Source: an uncultured Clostridia bacterium
Lineage (GTDB): Bacteria; Bacillota; Clostridia; Oscillospirales; Acutalibacteraceae
Assembly: GCA_944380885.1 (NCBI GenBank)
Contig: CALWIZ010000001.1
Span: 1-64,000 of the forward strand
Length of the DNA stretch: 64,000 nucleotides
Reading direction: 5' to 3'
A program made the translations under genes and the position numbers. A model generated the notes under the pieces. The model was given only the letters and a program-made list of their open reading frames with translations, made no database searches and had not been told where the DNA came from. How positions within the stretch are numbered: position 1 is the first letter of the stretch; each line of letters starts with the position of its first letter. Shown piece by piece: positions 22,718 through 30,795 of this stretch.

Positions 22718-24325
22718 TTGCAAGAACGGAATATTCTGAAAAATAAACTGTATCTTTACCTTACCGAATTTTTCGCCGGTATGTCGGTAATGGCGGTAGA
22801 GCTTGGCGCGAGCCGCCTGCTCGCACCCTATTTCAGCTCGTCGCAGATAGTCTGGACTATTATAATAGGCACGATTATGATAGCCATGGCGCTGGGTAAT
22901 ATCTACGGAGGCAAAAGCGCGGATAAAAACCCGAATCCGGACAGACTTTATATAAGAATGCTCATCGCCGCTTTGTGGATAGCGGCAATTCCGTTTGCCG
23001 GAAAATATATAATCGTCGGGATATCGGCGCTGCTTATAGTCGCGGTAAATAATAATTTCCTGATAATCGCGGCTTTTGCGGCGTGTATGATAATTTTTGT
23101 TTTTCCGCTTTTCCTGCTCGGTACGGTTACGCCGAGCCTTGCGAGATACACGGTCGAAAGCCTTGACGAAAGCGGCAAAACGGTCGGCACGCTCGGCGCC
23201 TTCAATACAGTAGGAAGCATAATCGGCACTTTTCTGCCGACATTTGTAACGATACCGGCTGTAGGTACATCGGTGACTTTCCTTATTTTTTCGGGCATAC
23301 TTTTCGTTTTGTCGGCGGTGTATTTTCTGAGCAAAAAGGAAAAGGCCGTAAAAATAACCGCCTGCGCTGTCGCGTTCGCCGTTCTTTCGGCGGCGGGCGC
23401 GGGAAGCAGCTTCGCGTTCTGGGACAACAGCCTTACCTACGAGGGTGAATCGGTTTACAACTATCTTCAGGTGAAGGAGACCGACGATTCGGTGCTGCTC
23501 GCGACCAACGTGCTTTTCGGCGTACAGTCGGTCAAAATGAAGGACGGCGAGCTTACGGGTATGTATTACGATTACGCCATGGCGGCACCCGCGCTCGCGG
23601 GCCTTGGCGAGGGGGACAGCGCGGATATACTGATACTCGGAATGGGTACAGGCACATACGCTTCGCAGCTTCTTGAGTATTATCCCGGCTTCAGCGTGCA
23701 GGGGGTCGAAATAGACGATAAAATAACAGCGCTCGCAAGGGAATATTTTGAGCTGGACAGCAAAATAAAGGTCACCACCTATGACGGCAGGGCGTTTTTG
23801 CAGGCGGACAAAGAAAAATACGATGTTATAATGGTTGACGCTTATCAGGATATCACAATACCGTTTCAGATGTCCTCTGCCGAATTCTTCACGCTTGTAA
23901 AGGAGCATCTCAAGGATAACGGGGTGATGGTGGTAAATCTGAATATGCGTTCTTCGCAGGCGGGCGACATAAATTCTTATCTCTGCGATACCGCCGCGTC
24001 GGTTTTCGGGGATATAGTTACGGCGGACGTTCCGCAGAGCACCAACCGTGAAATGTTTGCCGGAGCTTCGGGAAACGTTGACGCCGAGGCTCTTGAACAC
24101 GCGGCCGAAAACGCTTCGGACGGGGAGCTTAAAAGGCTTTATAAAAGAATAGCGGGAAATATCACGGAATATTCCGCCGGAGAAAATATACTTACCGATG
24201 ACAAGGCTCCGGTTGAGCTGCTCGGAATGTCGGTTATAGACGGGCTCATCGATAAGGAAATAGGTTATTACAGGGATATTTTCAGGGAAAAGGGAATAAC
24301 CGGTCTTATATCAGAGCTTCAGTGA
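22718..24325 (+). CDS. membrane-bound spermidine synthase-like methyltransferase-fold protein
   Basis: 535 residues. Residues ~10-235 hold about seven membrane helices, beginning with the conserved GMSVMAVELGASRLLAPYF. The C-terminal ~290 residues carry a spermidine-synthase/Rossmann fold: LGMGTGTYASQLLEYYP, VQGVEIDDKITALAREYF, TYDGRAFL and YDVIMVDAYQD. Fused MFS-like/SpeE proteins are widespread but their reaction is unclear; aminopropyl transfer is not proven because the soluble enzyme's gatekeeping residues cannot be checked here. TTG 22718 follows GGGGAAGAAAGAGC. It probably is transcribed alone from the promoter just upstream. Confidence 0.8.
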   Translation: MQERNILKNKLYLYLTEFFAGMSVMAVELGASRLLAPYFSSSQIVWTIIIGTIMIAMALGNIYGGKSADKNPNPDRLYIRMLIAALWIAAIPFAGKYIIVGISALLIVAVNNNFLIIAAFAACMIIFVFPLFLLGTVTPSLARYTVESLDESGKTVGTLGAFNTVGSIIGTFLPTFVTIPAVGTSVTFLIFSGILFVLSAVYFLSKKEKAVKITACAVAFAVLSAAGAGSSFAFWDNSLTYEGESVYNYLQVKETDDSVLLATNVLFGVQSVKMKDGELTGMYYDYAMAAPALAGLGEGDSADILILGMGTGTYASQLLEYYPGFSVQGVEIDDKITALAREYFELDSKIKVTTYDGRAFLQADKEKYDVIMVDAYQDITIPFQMSSAEFFTLVKEHLKDNGVMVVNLNMRSSQAGDINSYLCDTAASVFGDIVTADVPQSTNREMFAGASGNVDAEALEHAAENASDGELKRLYKRIAGNITEYSAGENILTDDKAPVELLGMSVIDGLIDKEIGYYRDIFREKGITGLISELQ

Positions 24326-24346
24326 TAAAAAAAGTACAATAAATCG

Positions 24347-24376
24347 TTGAAATGTATTACTGTTTCGGTGTATAAT
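24347..24376 (+). promoter_or_regulatory. promoter of the small membrane protein / YdjI-like operon
   Basis: TTGAAA (24347-24352), 18-bp spacer, TATAAT (24371-24376) with TG just before it. Confidence 0.6.
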
Positions 24377-24445
24377 GTATAAAACCGCAAATACAAAAAG
24401 CAGGACAGTGTTTCTGTGCGGGCAGGTAAAAATGAGGTGTTGCAA

Positions 24446-24769
24446 GTGAGACAGACAAAATACAGCGGCTGCTTTTTAATAGTGTTGCTCTTTAATATCC
24501 TAATAAATATAGAATGGTCTTTGCCCGCTTGGATACTGCTGATACTGCATTTTGTAATTGATTTGTCAATTTGGTGGTTTATTGCGGCGCTGGCGCTGTG
24601 GATCGTTTTTATTGTTTTATGTACGCTTTTCATCGGAGCGGCGGCGAAATGCGGCAGCGAGCCCACGCCTTACCGCGAAAATAAAAATCCCTATTCCGCC
24701 GGAAAGTACGGCTCAAGCATCAAAAAGAACGGCTCTGCCGAAAAATCAGACGAACAGGCTGATAATTAA
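24446..24769 (+). CDS. small membrane protein with two hydrophobic helices
   Basis: 107 residues from GTG 24446, which has GAGGTG 6 bases upstream; the frame extends to GTG 24416 without a ribosome site. Two long hydrophobic stretches (about residues 8-38 and 42-65, rich in Trp/Leu/Ile) are followed by a polar, Lys/Ser/Asn-rich tail. No family is recognised. It lies 38 bases before the SPFH/YdjI-like gene and shares its promoter, so it may be a membrane partner of that module; this is inference. Confidence 0.6.
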   Translation: MRQTKYSGCFLIVLLFNILINIEWSLPAWILLILHFVIDLSIWWFIAALALWIVFIVLCTLFIGAAAKCGSEPTPYRENKNPYSAGKYGSSIKKNGSAEKSDEQADN

Positions 24770-24807
24770 GGTTAATATAATAAGATTATTTCAAAGGAGA
24801 AAATAGT

Positions 24808-26196
24808 ATGGGACTTATCAAGGCGATTACGGGTGCCGCGGGCGGCGCATTAGCTGACCAGTGGAAGGAATTTTTCTACTGCGAGGCTATTGACAAGGAA
24901 ATTCTGGCTGTAAAGGGCGAAAAAAGAACAGGTGGACGTTCTTCAAACACCAAAGGCTCGGACAATATCATCTCAAACGGTTCGGGAATAGCGGTTGCAG
25001 ACGGACAGTGTATGATAATTGTCGAGCAGGGCAAGGTTGTTGAGGTCTGCGCCGAACCGGGTGAGTTTACATACGATTCATCTACCGAGCCGAGCATATT
25101 CGCCGGAAATCTGGGCGACAGCGTTATAAATACCTTCAAAACGATAGGAAAGCGTTTTACATACGGCGGCGACACCGGAAAGGATCAGCGTGTTTACTAT
25201 TTCAACACAAAGGAAATAGCCGACAATAAGTTCGGAACCGCCAATCCGATACCGTTCAGAGTGACCGTAGACGAGAATCTCGGTATGAAGATGTCCGTGG
25301 ATCTGCGATGTCACGGTGTTTATTCCTACAAGATAGTCGATCCGCTGCTTTTCTATACCAATGTATGCGGCAATTTTTCTTACGAATATAACCGTTCGGA
25401 AATCGACTCAATGCTTAAAAGCGAGCTGATGAACGCGCTTCAGCCGGCACTCGCGAAAATCGCCGCGCAGAAAATAATGTATTATGAAATACCCGCTCAT
25501 ACTACCGAAATAGTTGACGCTCTTAAAGAAGAGCTTTCTGAAAGCTGGGGAGAAAAGAGAGGAATAGAGGTCTTTTCGCTCGCGCTCAATTCGGTTTCAA
25601 TACCGGACAATCAGCGTGAGAAGATAACACAGTGGGAAGAAAACGCCATGCTTACAAACACAAATGTAGCGGCAGCTCATCTTGTGGGCGGTCAGGTAAG
25701 CGCGATGAACAAGGCGGCGGAGAACGATGCCGGAGCCATGACCGGTTTTATGGGGCTTGGAATGGCGTCGAACGCCGGAGGCGTAAACGCCCGTGACCTT
25801 TACGCAATGAATAATCAGCAGAGACCTCAGGCGGCGGGGGCGGATACGTGGAAATGCTCCTGCGGAGCGGAGGTTACCGGAAAGTTCTGCAGCAACTGCG
25901 GAGCGAAAAAGCCCGAACCGGAGCCTAAATCAGGATGGAAATGCAAATGCGGGGCGACTGCCACCGGTAATTTCTGCCCTGAATGCGGAGCTCCCAAACC
26001 CGCCGGGGAAGGCTGGGTCTGCTCCTGCGGACAGATAAACAAGGGAAAATTCTGCGGCAACTGCGGAGCGAAAAAGCCGGCGGGCGCGCCGCTTTACCGC
26101 TGCGACAAGTGCGGCTGGGAACCTGAAGATCCAACTCATCCGCCTAAATTCTGCCCTGAGTGCGGCGATGTATTTGATGAGGACGACAAACAGTAA
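24808..26196 (+). CDS. YdjI-like SPFH-domain protein with C-terminal zinc ribbons
   Basis: 462 residues. The N-terminal ~330 residues form the SPFH/virion-core-like domain of the YdjI family, with the typical start LIKAITGAAGGALADQWKEF, IIVEQGKVVEVCAEPGEFTY, and IEVFSLALNSVSIPD before a helical segment. The C-terminus has four CxC/CxxC zinc ribbons in tandem, three following the pattern W-x-C-x-C-G-x15-C-x2-C-G. In B. subtilis YdjI acts with YdjG, YdjH and PspA in membrane stress. Here ydjG- and ydjH-like genes follow in order, so a membrane-associated scaffold role is likely. ATG follows AAAGGAGAAAATAGT. Confidence 0.87.
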   Translation: MGLIKAITGAAGGALADQWKEFFYCEAIDKEILAVKGEKRTGGRSSNTKGSDNIISNGSGIAVADGQCMIIVEQGKVVEVCAEPGEFTYDSSTEPSIFAGNLGDSVINTFKTIGKRFTYGGDTGKDQRVYYFNTKEIADNKFGTANPIPFRVTVDENLGMKMSVDLRCHGVYSYKIVDPLLFYTNVCGNFSYEYNRSEIDSMLKSELMNALQPALAKIAAQKIMYYEIPAHTTEIVDALKEELSESWGEKRGIEVFSLALNSVSIPDNQREKITQWEENAMLTNTNVAAAHLVGGQVSAMNKAAENDAGAMTGFMGLGMASNAGGVNARDLYAMNNQQRPQAAGADTWKCSCGAEVTGKFCSNCGAKKPEPEPKSGWKCKCGATATGNFCPECGAPKPAGEGWVCSCGQINKGKFCGNCGAKKPAGAPLYRCDKCGWEPEDPTHPPKFCPECGDVFDEDDKQ

Positions 26197-26289
26197 TATT
26201 ATTTTCATAAGTTAAGTCTTTGCCAACAAACGCTTCAAAGTTCTGAAATGAAAAACATCTTGTGACCGTAATAAGGGGAGATAAACGCT

Positions 26290-27384
26290 ATGGAGGTTCT
26301 GCAGGAATATAAATGTCCGTGCTGCGGCGGCGCAATTGAATTTAACAGCGGCATTCAGAAGATGAAATGTCCGTACTGCGAAACGGAATTTGAGGTAGAC
26401 ACATTAAGGAAATACGATGATGAGCTTAAAAGCGATACCGGAGACCGTATGGAATGGGATACTCCGGCGGGCGGCGAATGGCAGGAGGGTGAGTCGGACG
26501 GACTGCGCCGTTATATCTGCAATTCCTGCGGCGGCGAGATAATATGCGATGCCACGACCGCGGCGACTTCCTGCCCGTACTGTTCAAATCCGGTAGTGAT
26601 GAAGGAGCAGCTTGCGGGTGAGCTGAGACCCGATTATATCATACCGTTCAAGCTGGACAAAAACGCCGCAAAAGAGGGACTTAGGAAGCATCTTAAGGGA
26701 AAGCGGCTGCTTCCGAAAATTTTTAAGGACGAGAATCATATTGATGAGGTAAAAGGCATATATGTGCCGTTCTGGCTGTTCGGAGCCGACGTGGACGCTG
26801 ACATACGCTACCGCGCCACACGGGTAAGGAGCTGGAGCGACAGTAATTACGACTATACCGAAACCAGTTATTATTCGGTTCACCGGAGCGGAAATATCTC
26901 GTTTGAGCGTGTACCGGTTGACGGTTCTACAAAAATGCCCGACGACCTTATGGAGTCTGTTGAGCCTTACGATTTTTCAGACGCGGTGGATTTCGCGACA
27001 GCTTATCTCGCAGGATATTTTGCCGATAAATACGATGTTGACTCGGAAAAGAGCATACCGCGCGCCAACGAACGTATAAAACGTTCGACTGAGGACGCTT
27101 TCGCGGATACCGTTACAGGTTATACTACGGTTACGGCGGAAGCGAGCAATATCAGGCTTTCGGGAGGCAGCACAAAGTATGCCCTCTATCCGGTGTGGCT
27201 TCTCAATACGAGCTGGAACGGCAAAAAATACACCTTCGCGATGAACGGACAGACCGGAAGGTTTGTGGGTGATCTGCCGGTAGACAAAAAGGCTGCGTTC
27301 TGCTGGGGCGCCGGTATGACCGCCGTGTTCTCCGCCGCGGTGTACGGCGTTGTATGGCTGCTCAGACTGTTCGGTGTTATTTGA
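26290..27384 (+). CDS. YdjG-like TFIIB-type zinc-ribbon membrane protein
   Basis: 364 residues. Two N-terminal zinc ribbons, YKCPCCGGAIEF...MKCPYCETEF and YICNSCGGEI...SCPYCSNPVV, are followed by a ~230-residue beta-rich region (YIIPFKLDKNAAKEGLRKHL, GIYVPFWLF, YPVWLLNTSW) and a C-terminal membrane helix near residues 340-362. This matches the YdjG family that partners YdjH/YdjI. It lies 93 bases after the SPFH gene and 14 before the TPM gene. GGGGAGATAAACGCT precedes the ATG. Confidence 0.85.
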   Translation: MEVLQEYKCPCCGGAIEFNSGIQKMKCPYCETEFEVDTLRKYDDELKSDTGDRMEWDTPAGGEWQEGESDGLRRYICNSCGGEIICDATTAATSCPYCSNPVVMKEQLAGELRPDYIIPFKLDKNAAKEGLRKHLKGKRLLPKIFKDENHIDEVKGIYVPFWLFGADVDADIRYRATRVRSWSDSNYDYTETSYYSVHRSGNISFERVPVDGSTKMPDDLMESVEPYDFSDAVDFATAYLAGYFADKYDVDSEKSIPRANERIKRSTEDAFADTVTGYTTVTAEASNIRLSGGSTKYALYPVWLLNTSWNGKKYTFAMNGQTGRFVGDLPVDKKAAFCWGAGMTAVFSAAVYGVVWLLRLFGVI

Positions 27385-27398
27385 GGGGGAGCGGCAAT

Positions 27399-28202
27399 AT
27401 GAAAAGAAAACTGTTTATTGTAGTTTTTTATGTAATACTTTGCATAAGTTCCGGAATACTTACGACGCCATTTTCCGCTGAAACAGCATACGGCCGGGTG
27501 GTTGACGGGGCGGACCTGCTTGACGGGAGTGAGGAAGCAGATCTCTGCGGGCGGCTTGATGACATAAGCGAAAGATATCAGTTTGATGTTGTAGTGGTGA
27601 CCGAATACAGCCTCGGCGGCAAAAGCCCTCAGAGTTTCGCCGATGATTTTTTCGATTACAACGGTTACGGTCAGGGCAGTGAGCGCAGCGGAGTGCTGCT
27701 GCTTCACAGTCCCGAGTACAGGGACTGGTGGATATCCGCGAGAGGATACGGTATCACGGTATTTACCGACGCCGGCATAGAATACATAGGCGAGCGGATC
27801 ACGCCTTTTTTGGCGGACGGGGATAATTACGGCGCTTACAGCGAGTTCGCCGACCTGTGCGATAAATTCTTGAGCCGTGCGGAAACAGGCAACCCATATG
27901 ATACAGGCTCGCTTCCGGCAAAGCCACTCGGGCTTACGGCAATAGCCGTTTCGCTGCTTATAGGCTTTATTCTTGCCATGCTCATAATCGGAATAATGGT
28001 AAGCAAACTCAAATCGGTGCGCAGAAAAGCCGACGCGGACAATTATATAAAAGCCGGCAGTATGAGGGTTACCGGCAGCAGAGATATGTTTTTGTACCGC
28101 AGCGTCAGCCGCAGGGAAAGACCTAAAAACAATTCGGGCGGCAGCAGCACACACAGAAGCTCTTCGGGAGCCCGTCATTCGGGCGGCGGAGGAAAGTACT
28201 GA
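27399..28202 (+). CDS. YdjH-like TPM-domain membrane protein
   Basis: 267 residues with an N-terminal signal/anchor helix (about residues 4-28), an extracytoplasmic TPM domain (VVDGADLLDGSEEADLC, FDVVVVTEYSLGG, SGVLLLHSPEYRDWWISARGYG), a membrane helix near residues 190-212, and a basic Ser/Gly-rich tail ending HSGGGGKY. ATG 27399 is chosen over 27354 because GAGGGGGAG lies 7 bases upstream and a signal segment follows directly. It is the third gene of the YdjIGH-like module. No pspA is adjacent, unlike in Bacillus. Confidence 0.85.
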   Translation: MKRKLFIVVFYVILCISSGILTTPFSAETAYGRVVDGADLLDGSEEADLCGRLDDISERYQFDVVVVTEYSLGGKSPQSFADDFFDYNGYGQGSERSGVLLLHSPEYRDWWISARGYGITVFTDAGIEYIGERITPFLADGDNYGAYSEFADLCDKFLSRAETGNPYDTGSLPAKPLGLTAIAVSLLIGFILAMLIIGIMVSKLKSVRRKADADNYIKAGSMRVTGSRDMFLYRSVSRRERPKNNSGGSSTHRSSSGARHSGGGGKY

Positions 28203-28251
28203 GGTATTAATATTTTTGTTTTATGCGGTGCGGCCGAGCTGCGTACCGAAA

Positions 28252-28293
28252 AAAACCGGCAGTCAGATTGTATATCCGACTGCCGGTTTTTGT
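28252..28293. terminator. bidirectional terminator between convergent genes
   Basis: AAAACCGGCAGTC and GACTGCCGGTTTT, a perfect 13-bp stem around agattgtatatcc, T-run on the plus side and A-run on the minus side. Confidence 0.92.
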
Positions 28294-28304
28294 TTTATAC
28301 ACTA

Positions 28305-30542
28305 TTATTTCTGCATATAAAGCCTGCTGAATTCTTCCGCTTCGGTGGGCTTGTCAAAGAAGTATCCCTGACCGTAATCGCAGGAGAGAGCCGCCATATT
28401 ATCGCGGTCGTCCTCAGTTTCTATTCCTTCGGCAACGGTTGTGATACCGAGCTTTTTAGCGAACGATATAATCTGCTTGAGTATGATTTTCCTGCGTTCA
28501 TCATCACCGCCGGCGACCTTTCGCATAAATCCCCTGTCGAGCTTCAGTTCATCTATTTTAAGAGTGTAAAGCATATTAAGCGATGAATATCCGCTGCCGA
28601 AATCGTCCATTGAGATTTTAAATCCTATTTTTTGAAGTGCATTTATCTGATGATTTATCTGCTCTGCATCGCTTGCCGCTATATCCTCCAGTATTTCAAG
28701 AGTGATTAAAGAAGGAGAGATATTATACTTTCTGGCGATCTTTTCTATATCTTCCGGATAATTTCCGTTGGCAAACAGGCGTTTTGACTGGTTTACCGAT
28801 ATCGGAACGGGAGTAATTCCGATATCTATCCATTTCCTGAGCTGTATACATACCTTTTCAAACATATACATATCAAGCTTCACCGAAAAGCCGTTTGCTT
28901 CAAACAGCGGAATAAACTCACCGGGATATCTGTATGAGCCGTCAGACAGCTGCCACCTTACCAGGGCTTCAGCACCTGTTATCTTTCCGGTTTTAAGGTC
29001 CCTTTTTGACTGGAGAAACAGCTTGAACTCATTTCTTTGGAGCGCAAGCTGCATATAGCTTTCTATATTGCTCTTTTTCCGCACCATTTCGTGAAGTGAA
29101 TGATCATAAAAAGCAATATCGGTCTGAAGATTGTGTTTTATGCTTTGCAGAGCGACAAGCGCCTGTTCTCTCGTGCCGCGTATGCTGAGTCCTGAATACA
29201 GCGAGACTTCGTAGCTGTATGCCGCGTGCTGAGTCACTTCCCGCACATTGAGTATTACCGAAGATATACGGCGGCTTAAAATGCTTTCGTCGGTGTCAAG
29301 CAGGAATATATAGAACAAATCCGCGGAGTCGCGGCAGAAAAACTCGTCCGGCTCAAGATTTTCTTCTATTTTGGCTTTTATAAACTTTAAGACCTTGTTT
29401 CCGTCCTCTGTTCCGAAAATATCATTTATACATTTGAAGTTATGAATATTAAGAGCCGCTATACAGTAGTCCTTATGTTTTTTTGTAATTTCTTCCTTTT
29501 TCCGGTCGAAGCGCAGGGTATTGTCTGCTCCGGTCACTCTGTCGTAATAGGCAAGGCGAATAAGCAGAGACGAGTTTTTGCGGAACCTGTAATATCCGTA
29601 ATAAAGCAGCGTGAACATTGCCAGAAGAATCAGGAAAAGAAATACTCCGAGAATAATCACCGACCGACCGAATGAAAGTGCGGGGCCCCACAATCTGTTC
29701 GCGCAGAACAGGTACCAGCCGTTAAGATCTATCGGGGCAAGATAAAAATGACATTCATTTCCGTTGTATTCAAATTCACCGTACATACTTTCACGGTTCG
29801 CGATGGCTTCATGCGCCTTCTCCTGCGTTTTTTCCGAAAGATACGGGCCGTCAAAAATAGAGGACATATTTTCCTTTACAATCGTATGCTCCGACCGCAC
29901 AAGGAAATTTCCTGCCGAATCAAGAATATGAATGTATCCCTGACCGTCAAGTACAGTGTTGCCGTTTACTATATCCTCAAATATTTCAAGCGTGTCGCTT
30001 GCGGCAAGCGCGCCGATTATTTCGCCGTTTTTATGTACCGGTACGCTGTATATGAATAATTTGCCGTCAAATATCTCACTGTCGAACATTTTTGATACGG
30101 CGTCTTCGCCTTTGAATGATTTTTCTATCGCAGTCCTTGCGTAATCGGCGCAGTCGTCAAGTGTTATTTCCCATTTTGTTCCGTATTCGGTGGAATTGAT
30201 TATGCCTTTTCCGTCAACCGACAAATAAGCCATGCTTACAAAGGAATTGGTCTCATTGATTGCGGAAAGGTTTTTTTCGATAAGCTCCGTTGAAGCTGTA
30301 AGATCGTTTACTTCAAAGGCTTTGGCGAGGGAGGTGAGAAACTGTATGTTTTTATCTATCTGCTTTAAAATCCTGCTCTCATATTCCTCGGTTTCAATTT
30401 TCATCTGCGTATGATCAGTATTATGCGCCTGCTGTATGACATATGAAAAAGCTATCAATACAAGTGCTGATACGACAATGCTTACGGAAATGATAAGAAC
30501 CGTAATCCTTATAAGCTGTTTTTTTATCTTTTTCTCGTCCAT
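28305..30542 (-). CDS. membrane c-di-GMP phosphodiesterase: CACHE-like sensor, degenerate GGDEF, intact EAL
   Basis: 745 residues: TM helix near 10-32, a ~255-residue extracytoplasmic dCACHE-like sensor (contains GQGYIHILDSAGNFL), second TM near 292-317, a GGDEF-fold domain and a C-terminal EAL domain. The GGDEF signature is replaced by SADLF, so no cyclase activity is expected. The EAL domain keeps EALVRW, the Asn in SVNQS, the glutamates of EILED, the metal pair DDFGSGYSSL, the lysine in ELKLD, and AEGIE, so it should hydrolyse c-di-GMP. ATG 30542 is preferred to GTG 30545 because AGGGGG is 6 bases upstream. It lies 5.5 kb from a c-di-GMP riboswitch operon. Confidence 0.9.
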   Translation of the reverse strand: MDEKKIKKQLIRITVLIISVSIVVSALVLIAFSYVIQQAHNTDHTQMKIETEEYESRILKQIDKNIQFLTSLAKAFEVNDLTASTELIEKNLSAINETNSFVSMAYLSVDGKGIINSTEYGTKWEITLDDCADYARTAIEKSFKGEDAVSKMFDSEIFDGKLFIYSVPVHKNGEIIGALAASDTLEIFEDIVNGNTVLDGQGYIHILDSAGNFLVRSEHTIVKENMSSIFDGPYLSEKTQEKAHEAIANRESMYGEFEYNGNECHFYLAPIDLNGWYLFCANRLWGPALSFGRSVIILGVFLFLILLAMFTLLYYGYYRFRKNSSLLIRLAYYDRVTGADNTLRFDRKKEEITKKHKDYCIAALNIHNFKCINDIFGTEDGNKVLKFIKAKIEENLEPDEFFCRDSADLFYIFLLDTDESILSRRISSVILNVREVTQHAAYSYEVSLYSGLSIRGTREQALVALQSIKHNLQTDIAFYDHSLHEMVRKKSNIESYMQLALQRNEFKLFLQSKRDLKTGKITGAEALVRWQLSDGSYRYPGEFIPLFEANGFSVKLDMYMFEKVCIQLRKWIDIGITPVPISVNQSKRLFANGNYPEDIEKIARKYNISPSLITLEILEDIAASDAEQINHQINALQKIGFKISMDDFGSGYSSLNMLYTLKIDELKLDRGFMRKVAGGDDERRKIILKQIISFAKKLGITTVAEGIETEDDRDNMAALSCDYGQGYFFDKPTEAEEFSRLYMQK

Positions 30543-30652
30543 CACGCGCCCCCTGCCAATTGCCTGCGCTCGCCGTGCGGTACAGCTTGTGTTTTTGAAG
30601 AAACCTTCTGTTCTGTATTCTGCAATGCTGAATATTGTAATATTATCAATAC

Positions 30653-30681
30653 ATTATAACATGCCTTAAAATTTTTGGCAA
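30653..30681 (-). promoter_or_regulatory. promoter of the EAL phosphodiesterase gene
   Basis: On the minus strand TTGCCA (30676-30681), 17-bp spacer containing TTTTAAGGC, TATAAT (30653-30658). Leaves a ~100-nt untranslated leader in which no riboswitch was recognised. Confidence 0.65.
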
Positions 30682-30724
30682 GCGGAGAGTTTTCGCGTCG
30701 CGGCTTCTGCTCCTTAAAATAATT

Positions 30725-30746
30725 CGACCGCGTGCAAACGCGGTCG
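30725..30746 (-). terminator. hairpin after the helicase gene, weak terminator
   Basis: CGACCGCGT-ttgc-ACGCGGTCG stem; the minus-strand tail AATTATTTTAAG is only moderately T-rich, so termination may be partial. Confidence 0.5.
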
Positions 30747-30795
30747 TCAGTCTGTAAAGAACTATAATTTGAATTTTTTCGCAAAAAGCCGTATT

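Noticed and set aside
22670..24100. Long minus-strand ORF of 476 codons
   Set aside because: Antisense shadow of the spermidine-synthase-like gene; Arg/Tyr/His-rich composition and no ribosome site.
27186..28178. Minus-strand ORF of 330 codons
   Set aside because: Lies opposite the well-supported YdjG/YdjH-like genes and has shadow-type composition.
30546..30645. A c-di-GMP riboswitch in the EAL gene leader
   Set aside because: No GGCAAAC or GGACGCAAAG core, unlike the two true aptamers in the window.
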